Shown piece after piece: positions 30,601 to 38,980 of a stretch of DNA of 64,000 bases. Each line of letters opens with the position of its first letter. Position 1 is the first letter of the stretch. Where the stretch lies: the NCBI GenBank assembly GCA_029834535.1, contig JAQMWT010000162.1, positions 1-64,000 of the forward strand, written 5' to 3'. The stretch comes from Chrysophaeum taylorii. Taxonomy: Eukaryota > Sar > Pelagophyceae > Pelagomonadales > Pelagomonadaceae. The translations under genes were made by a program, and so were the position numbers. The notes beneath the pieces are model-generated. The model was not told the DNA's origin. It made no database searches and was given only the letters and a program-made list of their open reading frames with translations.

Positions 30601-30980
30601 TCGAAGTACTTGGTGCTCGTCGGGGACCGGGACCGAAACGGCGCGACCACGGCGCCATCCATTTCGACGACGCTCTCGCACCCGACCACGATGCGATCCG
30701 GAGCGCGCGCGATTCCGACCGGCGCGTCGTCCATCGCCCGGAATGTCAGCTTCAACAACGGCGCCCTCGCGTCGATCGGCTCAAACACGAGCGACCGCGA
30801 GCAACACTTGAGCCGACCCGACTGTGGCGCGGCCTTGCCGTTGTACAAGGTGACTCCATAGTCGAACAAAAATTGTTCGCCGTGCTCCAGCTGCAGCAGC
30901 GAGAAACGGGACTTCCGCTTCTTCGACTGGAGCGCGAGCACGCTGTACTGCGACGACACCCAGCTCACCAGCGGATCCAT
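27663..30980 (-). CDS. FAN/NSMAF-like BEACH-WD40 protein
   Basis: 1105 residues. The N-terminus ([19 protein letters not shown], then [14 protein letters not shown]) matches the GRAM/PH-like region of NSMAF (FAN). A PH-BEACH linker follows. The BEACH domain starts [28 protein letters not shown], continues with [15 protein letters not shown], and resumes at [20 protein letters not shown] through [21 protein letters not shown] and [15 protein letters not shown] to the FGQTPRQLF end. The C-terminus has about six WD40 units ([30 protein letters not shown]). BEACH proteins are membrane-trafficking scaffolds. Oddities: a Ser/Arg-rich insert of about 100 residues within BEACH (around residues 390-485) and a Gln run encoded by CTG repeats before the WD region. 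Single exon. Confidence 0.88.
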   Translation of the reverse strand: [1105 protein letters not shown]

Positions 30981-31103
30981 TCTTCATTTTGTTCTTCTCG
31001 TCGGACCCAACGACAACAACACGCCGTCGTCGTCATGGCGACTCGAGGAGGCGACCCTTCGTCGTCGGCGGCGCGAAAAGCCGCGACCGATTAATAAATG
31101 TAA

Positions 31104-31295
31104 AATAAAACCCCTCTCTTTCTTTCTTTCTTTCTTCCTTCCTTCCTTCTTCTTCAAATGTCCAACGTCCGTTGGGAATTCTCGTCGGTCAACAGACCAC
31201 CGCAGAAGAAGAAGAAGAAGAAGAAGAAGAAGTGAGAAAAAAAAAAGAGGCGAGAAGGTTCTACTTCAAAACAACAACAACAACAACAACACCTA
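31104..31295. repeat. Cluster of simple repeats (TTTC/TTCC, GAA, AAC)
   Basis: Three adjacent microsatellites (about 31108-31147, 31203-31233 and 31267-31292) lie in the spacer between the BEACH and Myb genes. Confidence 0.85.
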
Positions 31296-31568
31296 GGGCA
31301 CGTGGTAGATTCGTAAGATTCACGGCAAAAATTGGGCAGGTTGAAGATCGACGTCAGAAGGCGTTAACCGCACGCCAGGGTTCCTGATGAAATGTATAGG
31401 TGCCCTTGTTGAAGGGTAACTGGAACCGCGCCTGTGCTAAAAATTTGGGGTTTTGCTACTAGAGCGAGTGTCGACGAGGGTGTCAACAGAGGTGCGCTGA
31501 GCCTCACCAACCTCGAACAAGAACCCTCCGCCGCGGCGGCGGTTGATAAGGTCTTCGTTGCCCGAAGG

Positions 31569-33161
31569 ATGAGCGAGAAGGCCGAGGAGGCGCTGGTATC
31601 CGGGACGCTGGGGGTCGGATCGTCAGGAGGAGGCGGCGGTCCCGTCGGAAGCCCAGCCCCCCCGCCTCCCCTGGGGCTCGACGGGGCCCCCGTCGTCACC
31701 GACGACAAGACGACGACAAGCCCGCGGGAGGGCGCGGCGATGGAGATCGACAGCGAGACCGCGGTGCGCGTGGTGCCGCTGGGCGAGGCGGCCGCGGTGG
31801 TGAAGGCGTCATTCGGCGCGCCCGATCTCGGGGCGCCGGCGGCGCCTCCGCCGACGCCCGAGGGCATCACCGGGGACGCGGACGACGAGGTCGGGGCGCC
31901 AGCCCCCGACAGCACGGGGAAGCGTCGGCGGCGCGGGTGGACCGAGGAAGAGGAGAAGCGGCTCCGCGAGGGCGTCGCGCAGCACGGCGCGGGGCAGTGG
32001 GCGAAAATCCGCGACTCGTACGGATTCAAGAGCGAGAACGAGGGCGAAGGACGGACGTGCGTCAATCTCAAAGACAAGTGGCGCAACCTCAATCGACCCC
32101 CTCGGCCCGAGAAGCCCGCCAAGGCCGAACAGGTTTTGCGCCCCCCGCGCAAGAAGAAGCCCCGGACGCCCAAGCGCAAGCGCGACGCGCGCGACGCGAC
32201 GCCCGCGCACTCGCCGACGTCCGACACGGTCGAGGCCGACGCTATCGAGAGCCCCGCGCCCCCCCCGGCCTGGATCCCGGCCGCCGCGGCCTGGTGCAAA
32301 GCCAACCTCGTCCGCGTCGACAAGGGCAAGGTCCACGTGGGAGCCCTCCGCACCAAGTTTGCCAACTCGGCCGAGTTCTTCCCCGGCAAGGAGTTCTTTG
32401 GCGACGACGAGTCCGAGCTCGAGAACATAAAGTACGACCTCGAGAACCCCAAGACCGAGGCTTCGAAGAAATTTCGCTCGGACGCCCTCGAGCCCTTCGT
32501 GGGAGCTGACGCGATCCGCCAGAACTGCTTCATCGGCGGCCTCAACCAGCTCGGCGTCTTTGGCTGGGCCGTCAAGGGCGAAGAAGCCAGCCCGCCCGCG
32601 CGCGCGCCCCTCGCCAAAGCCGACGACGACGCCATCAAGAAAGACGACATGCACCCCGCCGACGTCGCGTCCGTCGTCAGTGCGGCCACCAAGCAGCTCA
32701 CCGAGAGCGGCGACATCCGCGTGGCCGGCGTCGTCCCGGCGACCCTCGGCGCCGTTTCCGACGTCCCCCCGACCGTCCAAGTCCCCGTCATCTCCGAGCC
32801 CCCCGTCGCCGACGTCGCCATGGCCGCTGCGACGGCGGCGGCGGCCGCCGCAGACAAGGACGACGCCCCCCCCAAAAAGCGCAAGCGCAAGGCCGCCAAG
32901 GACGTCGCCGCCGACGACGCTCAGGACGACCAGCAAGACGAAGTCGCTCCCAAAGACCTCGACGACGACGACGTCGCTGGCGGACCCGACGCCCTCAAGC
33001 AGCAGCAACAACAACAACAACAGCAACAATCCGGAAACACCTTCGTTTCCCGGGTCATCCAAGGCGCGGCCGCTTTCCTCGGACGCTCGGACGTGGCCAG
33101 CGAACAACTGGCCTCTCCGCCGCAGCAAGTCCCCTCGGAGCCGATCGCGCACCACGCCTAA
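31569..33161 (+). CDS. Telobox-type Myb/SANT DNA-binding protein
   Basis: About 530 residues. A single C-terminal-type Myb repeat lies near residues 118-180: [20 protein letters not shown], then [12 protein letters not shown] and the telobox signature [10 protein letters not shown]. The VxLKDKWRN helix is the hallmark of TRF/TRB-class double-stranded telomeric DNA-binding proteins. A basic Lys/Arg-rich stretch (nuclear localisation) follows. A second compact segment (about residues 235-340, from [13 protein letters not shown] to [13 protein letters not shown]) is unknown to me. The rest is acidic and Gln-rich with an NLS-like [10 protein letters not shown]. The ATG at 31569 is the first in frame. 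Expected role: telomere binding or transcription from telobox promoters. Confidence 0.75.
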   Translation: [530 protein letters not shown]

Positions 33162-33822
33162 GACACGACTTCTTCATCCTCTTTGACCGACCTCCTTGCT
33201 TCAATATCGAACAAAAGGGCGCACACCATCCCCGCGGCCCGATCCTCCACCCGCGCGCGGCTCCGCGCGGTGCCCCGCGCCTCCTGCTGCTGGTGCTGGT
33301 GCGGGTGTTGGTGGTGTCACACACACAACGATGCGTCTTTACCTTCCCCCCTTCTTTCGCGCCTGCTGTTGCTTGACCCCCCATCTTGTCTGCTCGCGCC
33401 CTCCCTCCTCGACGCCCCCCCCCTTCAAGCACAAGAAAATACGGGAGCGAGGGAGAGAGAGAGAGAGAAAAAAAAAAAAGGAAAGAAAGAACGCGCCCCC
33501 CCCACTACTATGTTTTGGTATGTTTTCCCGCTTTGCTCTCGACTGGGCGCCGCGTTCGTCTCCCTGCTTCTCATAATTAATTCTTCTAAAGCGCGAACGA
33601 AGCAACACCATCCGTCGCGAGTAAGTAATTTTATTGTTTGTGTGCTGCGCCCACCCCCCCCCCTCCCGGCGTTTAGTTGTTAGAAGAAGCAGCATGGTGG
33701 GCGAAGTTGTTCTGACGTCCGTCGTCGTCGCCGTCGCGACCCCCGGGAGTGGGTTAGATTTTCATTTAAGCCGGTCGGTCGGTCGGTCCTGATCCGCCCC
33801 GCAGGATCAGGTGGTCGACGGG
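33162..33822. other. Intergenic region with C-rich and GA-rich tracts
   Basis: Short frames only. A GAGAGAGA/poly-A tract lies near 33451-33490 and a C-run near 33653-33665. It is the 3' region of two convergent genes. Confidence 0.5.
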
Positions 33823-35019
33823 TCACCCCTCGTCTGGTGCGATTAAAGGAGGTCGCGCGAGGAGGTAGCCGACCAGGCCGAAGAAGGGGACAGAGGCGAG
33901 GAGTCGGAGCGGCATTTTGTCGGCGACCCCCCGGCGGTCGAGATCGTCGGGGACGAGCCAGGACTGGAAGAGCGCGTACAAGACGAGGTCGACGACAAAG
34001 GAGCTGGCGAGGCGATCTTGGCTGAGGAGCGCCCAAAAGGAGTCGAGGCGCGTCGGGAGATCCCCGAAGTCGTCGACGCGTCCCTCGAAAAACCAGTAGG
34101 TGCTGAGCGCAAAGACGGCGAGCATCGCGAGGGGGAGGGCCTTCGATTCGGCCACCGGGTTGGGGCGGACGTCGAGCGTCGTCGCGACCTGGCGGGTTGC
34201 GAGGTAGTTCAAGTAGAAGGCGTTGGTGAGGAACTGCATACCCACCACCGTCGGGAGGAAGGCGGGGGAGTCGGCGAGGAATCCCGCGAAGAGCGCCGAC
34301 CACGCGAGGACGACGTTGAACAAAGCCTCGAGGCACGGATGTACGACTGGAAAAGCCGCTGGCGCAAGCATCGGGCCGACCAGCCAAAAGTTGAGCGAGA
34401 GGTCGCGCACCTCGATCCAGGTGGCGGGATCCAGCTGGAGCGCCGACGGCCCCGGGAGCAGCTGGCCCTCGGCGAGAAAGAGCTGCTGGCAATAGACGAC
34501 AAAGCAAGCGAGCGGCGCGAGGCGCGCCGGTTCCTTTATGAGGTTGCTCGCGAACGAAAGCAACGCGAGTCCCGCGTCCCCCGGCTTGAAGGGCGCCGGC
34601 TCGGGCACGTCGAACCCCGAGACGATGAGGCCGCCGTCGTCGCACTCGTACATCGAGCACCCGCGCGCGAACGGAAGGGCTTTGCCGTTGCTCTCGACGT
34701 GCCACCGCACGCCCACCGTGTCTCCGGCGTCGGCGAGGCCGTCCACCACGAACTCGAACGATTCGGGCAACGCGGCCGCGACGCGAAGCAGGTGTGCCCG
34801 CAGCGCCGCCTTCCCCCGAAACGCCCCCGCGTACTGCGTGTCTTCGTAGGTCGCGTCCTCCGCAAAGCACGCGACGGCGGCCTCCATGTCCCGCCTGTTC
34901 CACGCCTCGAAGTACGCGCGCACCGCGTTGCCGCTGCTTGGTTGCAGGGCCAAGGCGCCGCCGCCGCCGCCGCCGAACACAACCACCACCGCCAACATAT
35001 TGAAGTTATGACGTGCCAT
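33823..35019 (-). CDS. SnoaL-like domain fused to a multi-pass membrane protein
   Basis: About 398 residues, with a leader MLAVVVVFGGGGGGALALQP (from the second Met) that looks like a signal peptide. Residues about 30-150 form a SnoaL/NTF2-like domain: VRAYFEAWNRRDMEAAVACFAEDATYED, then FRGKAALRAHLLRVAAALP and VGVRWHVESNGK. The rest has about six hydrophobic helices (for example WLVGPMLAPAAFPVVHPCLEALFNVVLAWSALFAGF) resembling membrane proteins of cyanobacteria and plastids. The function is not known; SnoaL domains bind small ligands or act as cyclases/isomerases. The first possible ATG (35019) overlaps the divergent nuclease gene by 12 nt. Starting at the second Met (about 34998) would leave a gap of about nine bases. 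Confidence 0.65.
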   Translation of the reverse strand: MARHNFNMLAVVVVFGGGGGGALALQPSSGNAVRAYFEAWNRRDMEAAVACFAEDATYEDTQYAGAFRGKAALRAHLLRVAAALPESFEFVVDGLADAGDTVGVRWHVESNGKALPFARGCSMYECDDGGLIVSGFDVPEPAPFKPGDAGLALLSFASNLIKEPARLAPLACFVVYCQQLFLAEGQLLPGPSALQLDPATWIEVRDLSLNFWLVGPMLAPAAFPVVHPCLEALFNVVLAWSALFAGFLADSPAFLPTVVGMQFLTNAFYLNYLATRQVATTLDVRPNPVAESKALPLAMLAVFALSTYWFFEGRVDDFGDLPTRLDSFWALLSQDRLASSFVVDLVLYALFQSWLVPDDLDRRGVADKMPLRLLASVPFFGLVGYLLARPPLIAPDEG

Positions 35020-36795
35020 GTAGTGGTGGCGGCCGTCGTCTTGGTTGTCGCGTGTGCCGTCGTTGTTTTCAAACGCAGAAAAAGAGATGAACCGCCGAGC
35101 CCCGCGCGGCGCCTTCTCGAAGAGCGATGGACGACGACGACCTGGGGAGGCGACGACAAAAAACAGCGCCTCGAGGAGGAGGAGGAGGAGGTGCGAACAC
35201 CACCACCTCAGCGGAACTCCAGCGACATTCGCGTGATGACGTGGAACGTCCTCGCCGATGCGTACGCCTACGGGCAGCAGCACTGCGGGCGGCAAGCGCT
35301 GGGCTTCGAGGCGCGGCTCGAAAAGGCGATCGCGGCGATCGACCGCGCGCGCCCGGACGTCGCATTCCTGCAGGAGGTCGACCGGCTCGACGAGTGGCGC
35401 GCCGCGCTCGCGACCGTCGGGCTCACGGAAATAAGGGTTGCGACCCGCGCAGAGTCCTATCCGCCCGACGCGTGCGTGACCGCGTGGCGCGCGAACGTTG
35501 CGACGTGCGAATCGACGAGGCGCGTCGCCTACGACGCGATCGTCGACGAAAACGACCGCCTCGCCAGGCGCTACAGGCGCCACAATGTCGCGCTTCTGTG
35601 CGTGTTGCGGCGCAACGACGGGGATGTGGTCGTGGTAGCGAACACCCATCTCCACTGGGACCCCGACCGCGCCGACGTCAAGCTCGCCCAGACGGCCGCG
35701 TTCCTGCGCGAAATCGAGAAGGAAGCCCGCGGTCGACCCGTGATCGCGGCCGGAGACTTCAACGCGACGCCCTCGTCTGCGCCCATCGTCCTTGCTCTCC
35801 AAGGCGCGGCGCGCCTCGATCAGTGCCGCGGCCTCCTCCCGTCGCCCGGACCTCCGGGCCGCGTCGACGCGCGCGAGGTTCGCGTCGTCCTCGACTTTAA
35901 CCAAAATCGCCTCTGCCGCTGGCTCCGGCTCTGCGGCGTCGACGCCGTTCTCGAGACCCCCGAGCAGGCCGCCGAGCGCTGCAGCTTGAGTAATCATTCG
36001 AACACCAACAAGCCTGCCATCGCCATCGTCGCCATCGCCGCTTCAGAGCGACGCCTCCTCGTTACGGGCTCGAAGACGCTCACCGCGCGACGCGAGGTCG
36101 CGTCGCTGCCGCACGTCGTCGTCACCTCATCCATGAGCTGCGAGGACGCCTTTGCCGCCGTCGTCCGCGCTACGAGGTTGCGCGTCGTCGCCAACGAGGC
36201 GCTCACGCGCTGCGTGCGCTGCAACGGCGATATCGTCTCCCTCGACCCGACGCAGTCCGCCCGCCTCCGCGCCGCCGACCGCGACAACAAAATACCCCAC
36301 GACCCCAGCGTCGATCTCTTCGCCTGCGACGGCTGTGCCCAGACATTTTGGTGGTCCGAGCGCGACAACTCCTCGGCCGCGCGGGCCAAGGACCTCGCCG
36401 ACAAGCTACGCCGACGAGCCGACGACCTCGACGCTTCGGGAGGTTTCGAGGAGGAGACCTCGAATAACAATCCACCCCCCGACCGCTCGGACGACCTCGT
36501 CCGTTCCCTCGTCAAGGGCGTCAACCACGGCCTCGATCTGAGGTCGGTCTCCCCGCTCGCCGAGCGCCGCGGCGGCGTCACCAACTACGTCCCGCAATTC
36601 GCCGCACAGATCGACTACATTTTCTACACGAAACGACACTGGTCCGTCGTCGCGCGCCGCCGCCTCCCGACCGTTGCCGACCTCAAGCAGGCCCTCGGCC
36701 GCGGCCACTATCTCCCGAGCGACGCCTGGCCCTCCGACCACATCGCCGTCGTCGCCGACTTGCGACGACGACGACGATCCGGTTGTACCGCATAA
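35008..36795 (+). CDS. CCR4-like EEP nuclease with an inserted Mut7-C-like domain
   Basis: 595 residues with an N-terminal membrane anchor (VVVAAVVLVVACAVVVFKRRKR). Catalytic exonuclease-endonuclease-phosphatase motifs appear in order: MTWNVLAD, FLQEVDRLDEW, NTHLHWDPDRADVK, AAGDFNATPSSAP, then after a long gap IDYIF and PSDAWPSDHIAVVADL. All match CCR4/Angel/nocturnin-type Mg-dependent nucleases. The insert between GDFN and DYIF (about residues 290-480) begins VVLDFNQNRLCRWLRLCGVDAVL, continues RLLVTGSKTLTARR, and has two CxxC pairs (TRCVRCNGD and FACDGCAQTFWW). This is the Mut7-C RNase (PIN-like) plus zinc-ribbon pattern. Mut7-C itself appears complete, with Asp replacing typical residues near its start. 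It would be a membrane-tethered RNA-degrading enzyme with two nuclease folds; the activity of each is inferred. Confidence 0.78.
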   Translation: MTCHVVVAAVVLVVACAVVVFKRRKRDEPPSPARRLLEERWTTTTWGGDDKKQRLEEEEEEVRTPPPQRNSSDIRVMTWNVLADAYAYGQQHCGRQALGFEARLEKAIAAIDRARPDVAFLQEVDRLDEWRAALATVGLTEIRVATRAESYPPDACVTAWRANVATCESTRRVAYDAIVDENDRLARRYRRHNVALLCVLRRNDGDVVVVANTHLHWDPDRADVKLAQTAAFLREIEKEARGRPVIAAGDFNATPSSAPIVLALQGAARLDQCRGLLPSPGPPGRVDAREVRVVLDFNQNRLCRWLRLCGVDAVLETPEQAAERCSLSNHSNTNKPAIAIVAIAASERRLLVTGSKTLTARREVASLPHVVVTSSMSCEDAFAAVVRATRLRVVANEALTRCVRCNGDIVSLDPTQSARLRAADRDNKIPHDPSVDLFACDGCAQTFWWSERDNSSAARAKDLADKLRRRADDLDASGGFEEETSNNNPPPDRSDDLVRSLVKGVNHGLDLRSVSPLAERRGGVTNYVPQFAAQIDYIFYTKRHWSVVARRRLPTVADLKQALGRGHYLPSDAWPSDHIAVVADLRRRRRSGCTA

Positions 36796-36888
36796 GATAG
36801 TTGGTCGACAAGGAGTAACAACAACAACACAATAGGGAGCACGGAGGAGGACGACGAGCAACCTCTGCTGGCCCTGTCGCTTAGAAGG

Positions 36889-38145
36889 ATGTCGGGAGGC
36901 GGGGAGACGATGTGGTGGACACATCTGTCGCAAAAAGACGGGCGGCGGCTGCTCGTGACGCTGAGTTGCCTTGGGGCCGCCAACGCAGCCGAGGCGGTCG
37001 AGGTGCTGTCGGCCGGGTACATCCTTGGCGGGCTGGATGGCGCGTGGCGGGCGGGAATCTCGAGCGGCGTCTACTGCGGCATGTTGCTGGGCGGACTCCT
37101 GTCGGGATATGTCGCCGACAAATCGCGACGACGCGCGGCGTCGCTCCAGCGCGCGATGATAGTCGCCTTTGCGGGCGCCAGCCTCGCCGCGTTCAGCCCG
37201 AGCCCGGCCATGCTGTTGGTGTGCCGCGTCGTCGCCGGCGCGGGCGTCGGCGCGGCGACCCCGCCGCTGTTCGCGCTCGCTGCCGAGGTCTCGCCGAGCG
37301 CGATCCGCGGAGCTTGCATTACCTACGTGGCTGCCTGGTGGATGGTCGGCTCCATCTTCGCCGCCGGGCTCGCCAAGATCGTTCTGGTGTCGACCACCAA
37401 GCTCTCGGTCGATTTCGACCTCGAGCCCAGCCGCTGGCGACTCTACGCCCTGGCTTGCGCGGCGCCCGCGCTCCTCGCGGCCGTCGCCTGCGCGCTCAAC
37501 GTCCGCGACTCGCCGACCCCCGTAGAAACCTCGTTACTGGGGACGCCACGCAGCGACCCCGAGCCGCGCCGCCACACCTTCTTCGGTCGCCGCAAGCTCG
37601 CGGCTCTCGGCGTCGCGTACTGGGGTCTCAACTTTGGATACTACGGACTCGCGACCTGGATCAGCGTCGTCCTCGCGCGCGTCGGCGTCAAGGATGTCTA
37701 CGGCACGGCGCTTTTGTACGCGGCGGCAAACGTCCCCGGTAATATCGTCGCCTTTGCCGTCGTCGACGCCGTCGGGCGCAAACCCCTCCTCGCCGCCTCC
37801 ATGGGCCTCGCCACGCTCTCCGCGCTCTCCCTCGCCTTTGAGCTCGAGAGCGACCCCTCTCTCGTCTTCACCGTCGTCGCCGCCATGTGCTTCAACGCAT
37901 CTGCTACCGCCGGATGGGCCTCCCTCGACGCCCTCTCCGCAGAGTCCTTCTCCGCCCTCGAGCGAGCGACGGCGCTCGGCATCCTCACCGCCGTCGGCCG
38001 CGTCGCCTCGATCGCGGCCCAGTTCGTCAACGGCTCCCTCGCTTCGAGGCCCCCTGTCTTGCTCACCGTCACCGCCTTCTTCATGCTCGGCGGCACCCTC
38101 TCCACCGTCGGTCTCAAGGAGCTTAAAAACGTCGATATCGACTAG
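36889..38145 (+). CDS. MFS transporter (SV2/organic-ion-like)
   Basis: 418 residues with twelve predicted helices. Seen: helix 1 with an AANAAEAVEVLSAGYIL pattern, the loop 2-3 motif GYVADKSRRRAASL, RVVAGAGVGAATPPLFALAAEVSP and SAIRGACITY in helices 4-5. The second half has YWGLNFGYYGLATWISV and a second loop motif VDAVGRKPLLAAS. The AE...SPSxxRG segment is like SV2/synaptic-vesicle-2-related and SLC22-type carriers. Substrate unknown. It starts about 90 bp after the nuclease stop on the same strand. Single exon. Confidence 0.8.
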   Translation: MSGGGETMWWTHLSQKDGRRLLVTLSCLGAANAAEAVEVLSAGYILGGLDGAWRAGISSGVYCGMLLGGLLSGYVADKSRRRAASLQRAMIVAFAGASLAAFSPSPAMLLVCRVVAGAGVGAATPPLFALAAEVSPSAIRGACITYVAAWWMVGSIFAAGLAKIVLVSTTKLSVDFDLEPSRWRLYALACAAPALLAAVACALNVRDSPTPVETSLLGTPRSDPEPRRHTFFGRRKLAALGVAYWGLNFGYYGLATWISVVLARVGVKDVYGTALLYAAANVPGNIVAFAVVDAVGRKPLLAASMGLATLSALSLAFELESDPSLVFTVVAAMCFNASATAGWASLDALSAESFSALERATALGILTAVGRVASIAAQFVNGSLASRPPVLLTVTAFFMLGGTLSTVGLKELKNVDID

Positions 38146-38324
38146 CGCGACACGATCGGCGACGACGACGCCTGGGACTTGCTTGCTTCGAGGGACACGC
38201 TTGTAACTATATTAAGTGCGCGCGCGTACGGATGACTGCGATCTCCTCGATCTCCCTTGTAAGTAAAAATAACGCGTGCGCTTGTGTCGCGAAAACTGTG
38301 TCGCCCTCGATTAGTGCGAGGCAC

Positions 38325-38528
38325 CACTTGGTCGTAGGGTGCGTTCAAATGACGTCGAAGCCTGCCCCCGCGAGCCACGTGGTCGTAGGATGCGTCCAAA
38401 CGACGTCGAAGCCTGCCCCCGCGAGCAACGTGGTCGTAGGATGCGTCCAAACGACGTCGAAACCTGCCCCCGCGAGCCACGTGGTCGTAGGGTGCGTCCA
38501 AACGACGTCGTAGCCTGCCCCAGCTCGC
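38325..38528. repeat. 51-bp tandem repeat, four copies
   Basis: Units start near 38325, 38376, 38427 and 38478 and read (C/A)ACGTGGTCGTAGG(A/G)TGCG then TCCAAACGACGTCG and CCTGCCCCCGCGAGC. Copies 2 and 3 differ at very few positions. Units 2-4 hold a G-box-like (C/A)ACGTGG. As 51 is a multiple of three, frames stay open through the array, but no flanking gene uses them. Confidence 0.9.
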
Positions 38529-38824
38529 GGACGGAGTACGGGCCAGTGCGTCGCGGGAATCCGTTTGTGTTGCTGCTCATCATGTCCTGGTGCGAAGAAA
38601 ATCAAAAGGATCGTAAATGCCGATTCTTGATTCTTGACCCAATTGTACATCGAATAGGCCAGCCCGTGCATGGGTCCCAACGCCGGAGCGCGCAAGATCA
38701 GATCCACACGAGGTGGGGGGAGAGTAGAGTCGATGGAGAGAGATCATCGTCCCTATCGTCATGCACGTGCGCGGGGACCGCGATTTGACCGACAACCAAC
38801 TTCGTCGTATAAACATCTTTCTGC

Positions 38825-38980
38825 GCCCCCCGGCCATACCCCGTCCCAATGCAAAAGCTCCGGTGCCCATTGCCTTCCAACCGGCCCGCCCGGGTGCCAA
38901 CCTTCACCGGGAGGACCGATGCGCTGCGTGTTCTTCGTGAGGCACCGACCGCCTTCCATCGCAACCACGCGGTTAGCGAG
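38825..38980. repeat. Dispersed repeat, copy B (related to 4.84-5.0 kb)
   Basis: Same ordered landmarks as copy A, with substitutions and small indels. Confidence 0.6.

Noticed and set aside
31809-33155. 448-residue minus-strand frame opposite the Myb gene
   Set aside because: Mirror of Ala/Asp-rich coding sequence, with no domain; the plus strand has the telobox motif.
34018-35007. Upstream extension of the nuclease frame
   Set aside because: It is antisense to the SnoaL-membrane gene. The first ATG followed by a membrane anchor is at 35008.
38232-38513. Possible 17-residue repeat protein encoded by the 51-bp array
   Set aside because: All frames are open because the unit is a multiple of three. 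No flanking domain, signal or start context supports a gene.
38325-38528. CRISPR-like array
   Set aside because: Units are contiguous with no unique spacers, and the DNA is clearly eukaryotic.
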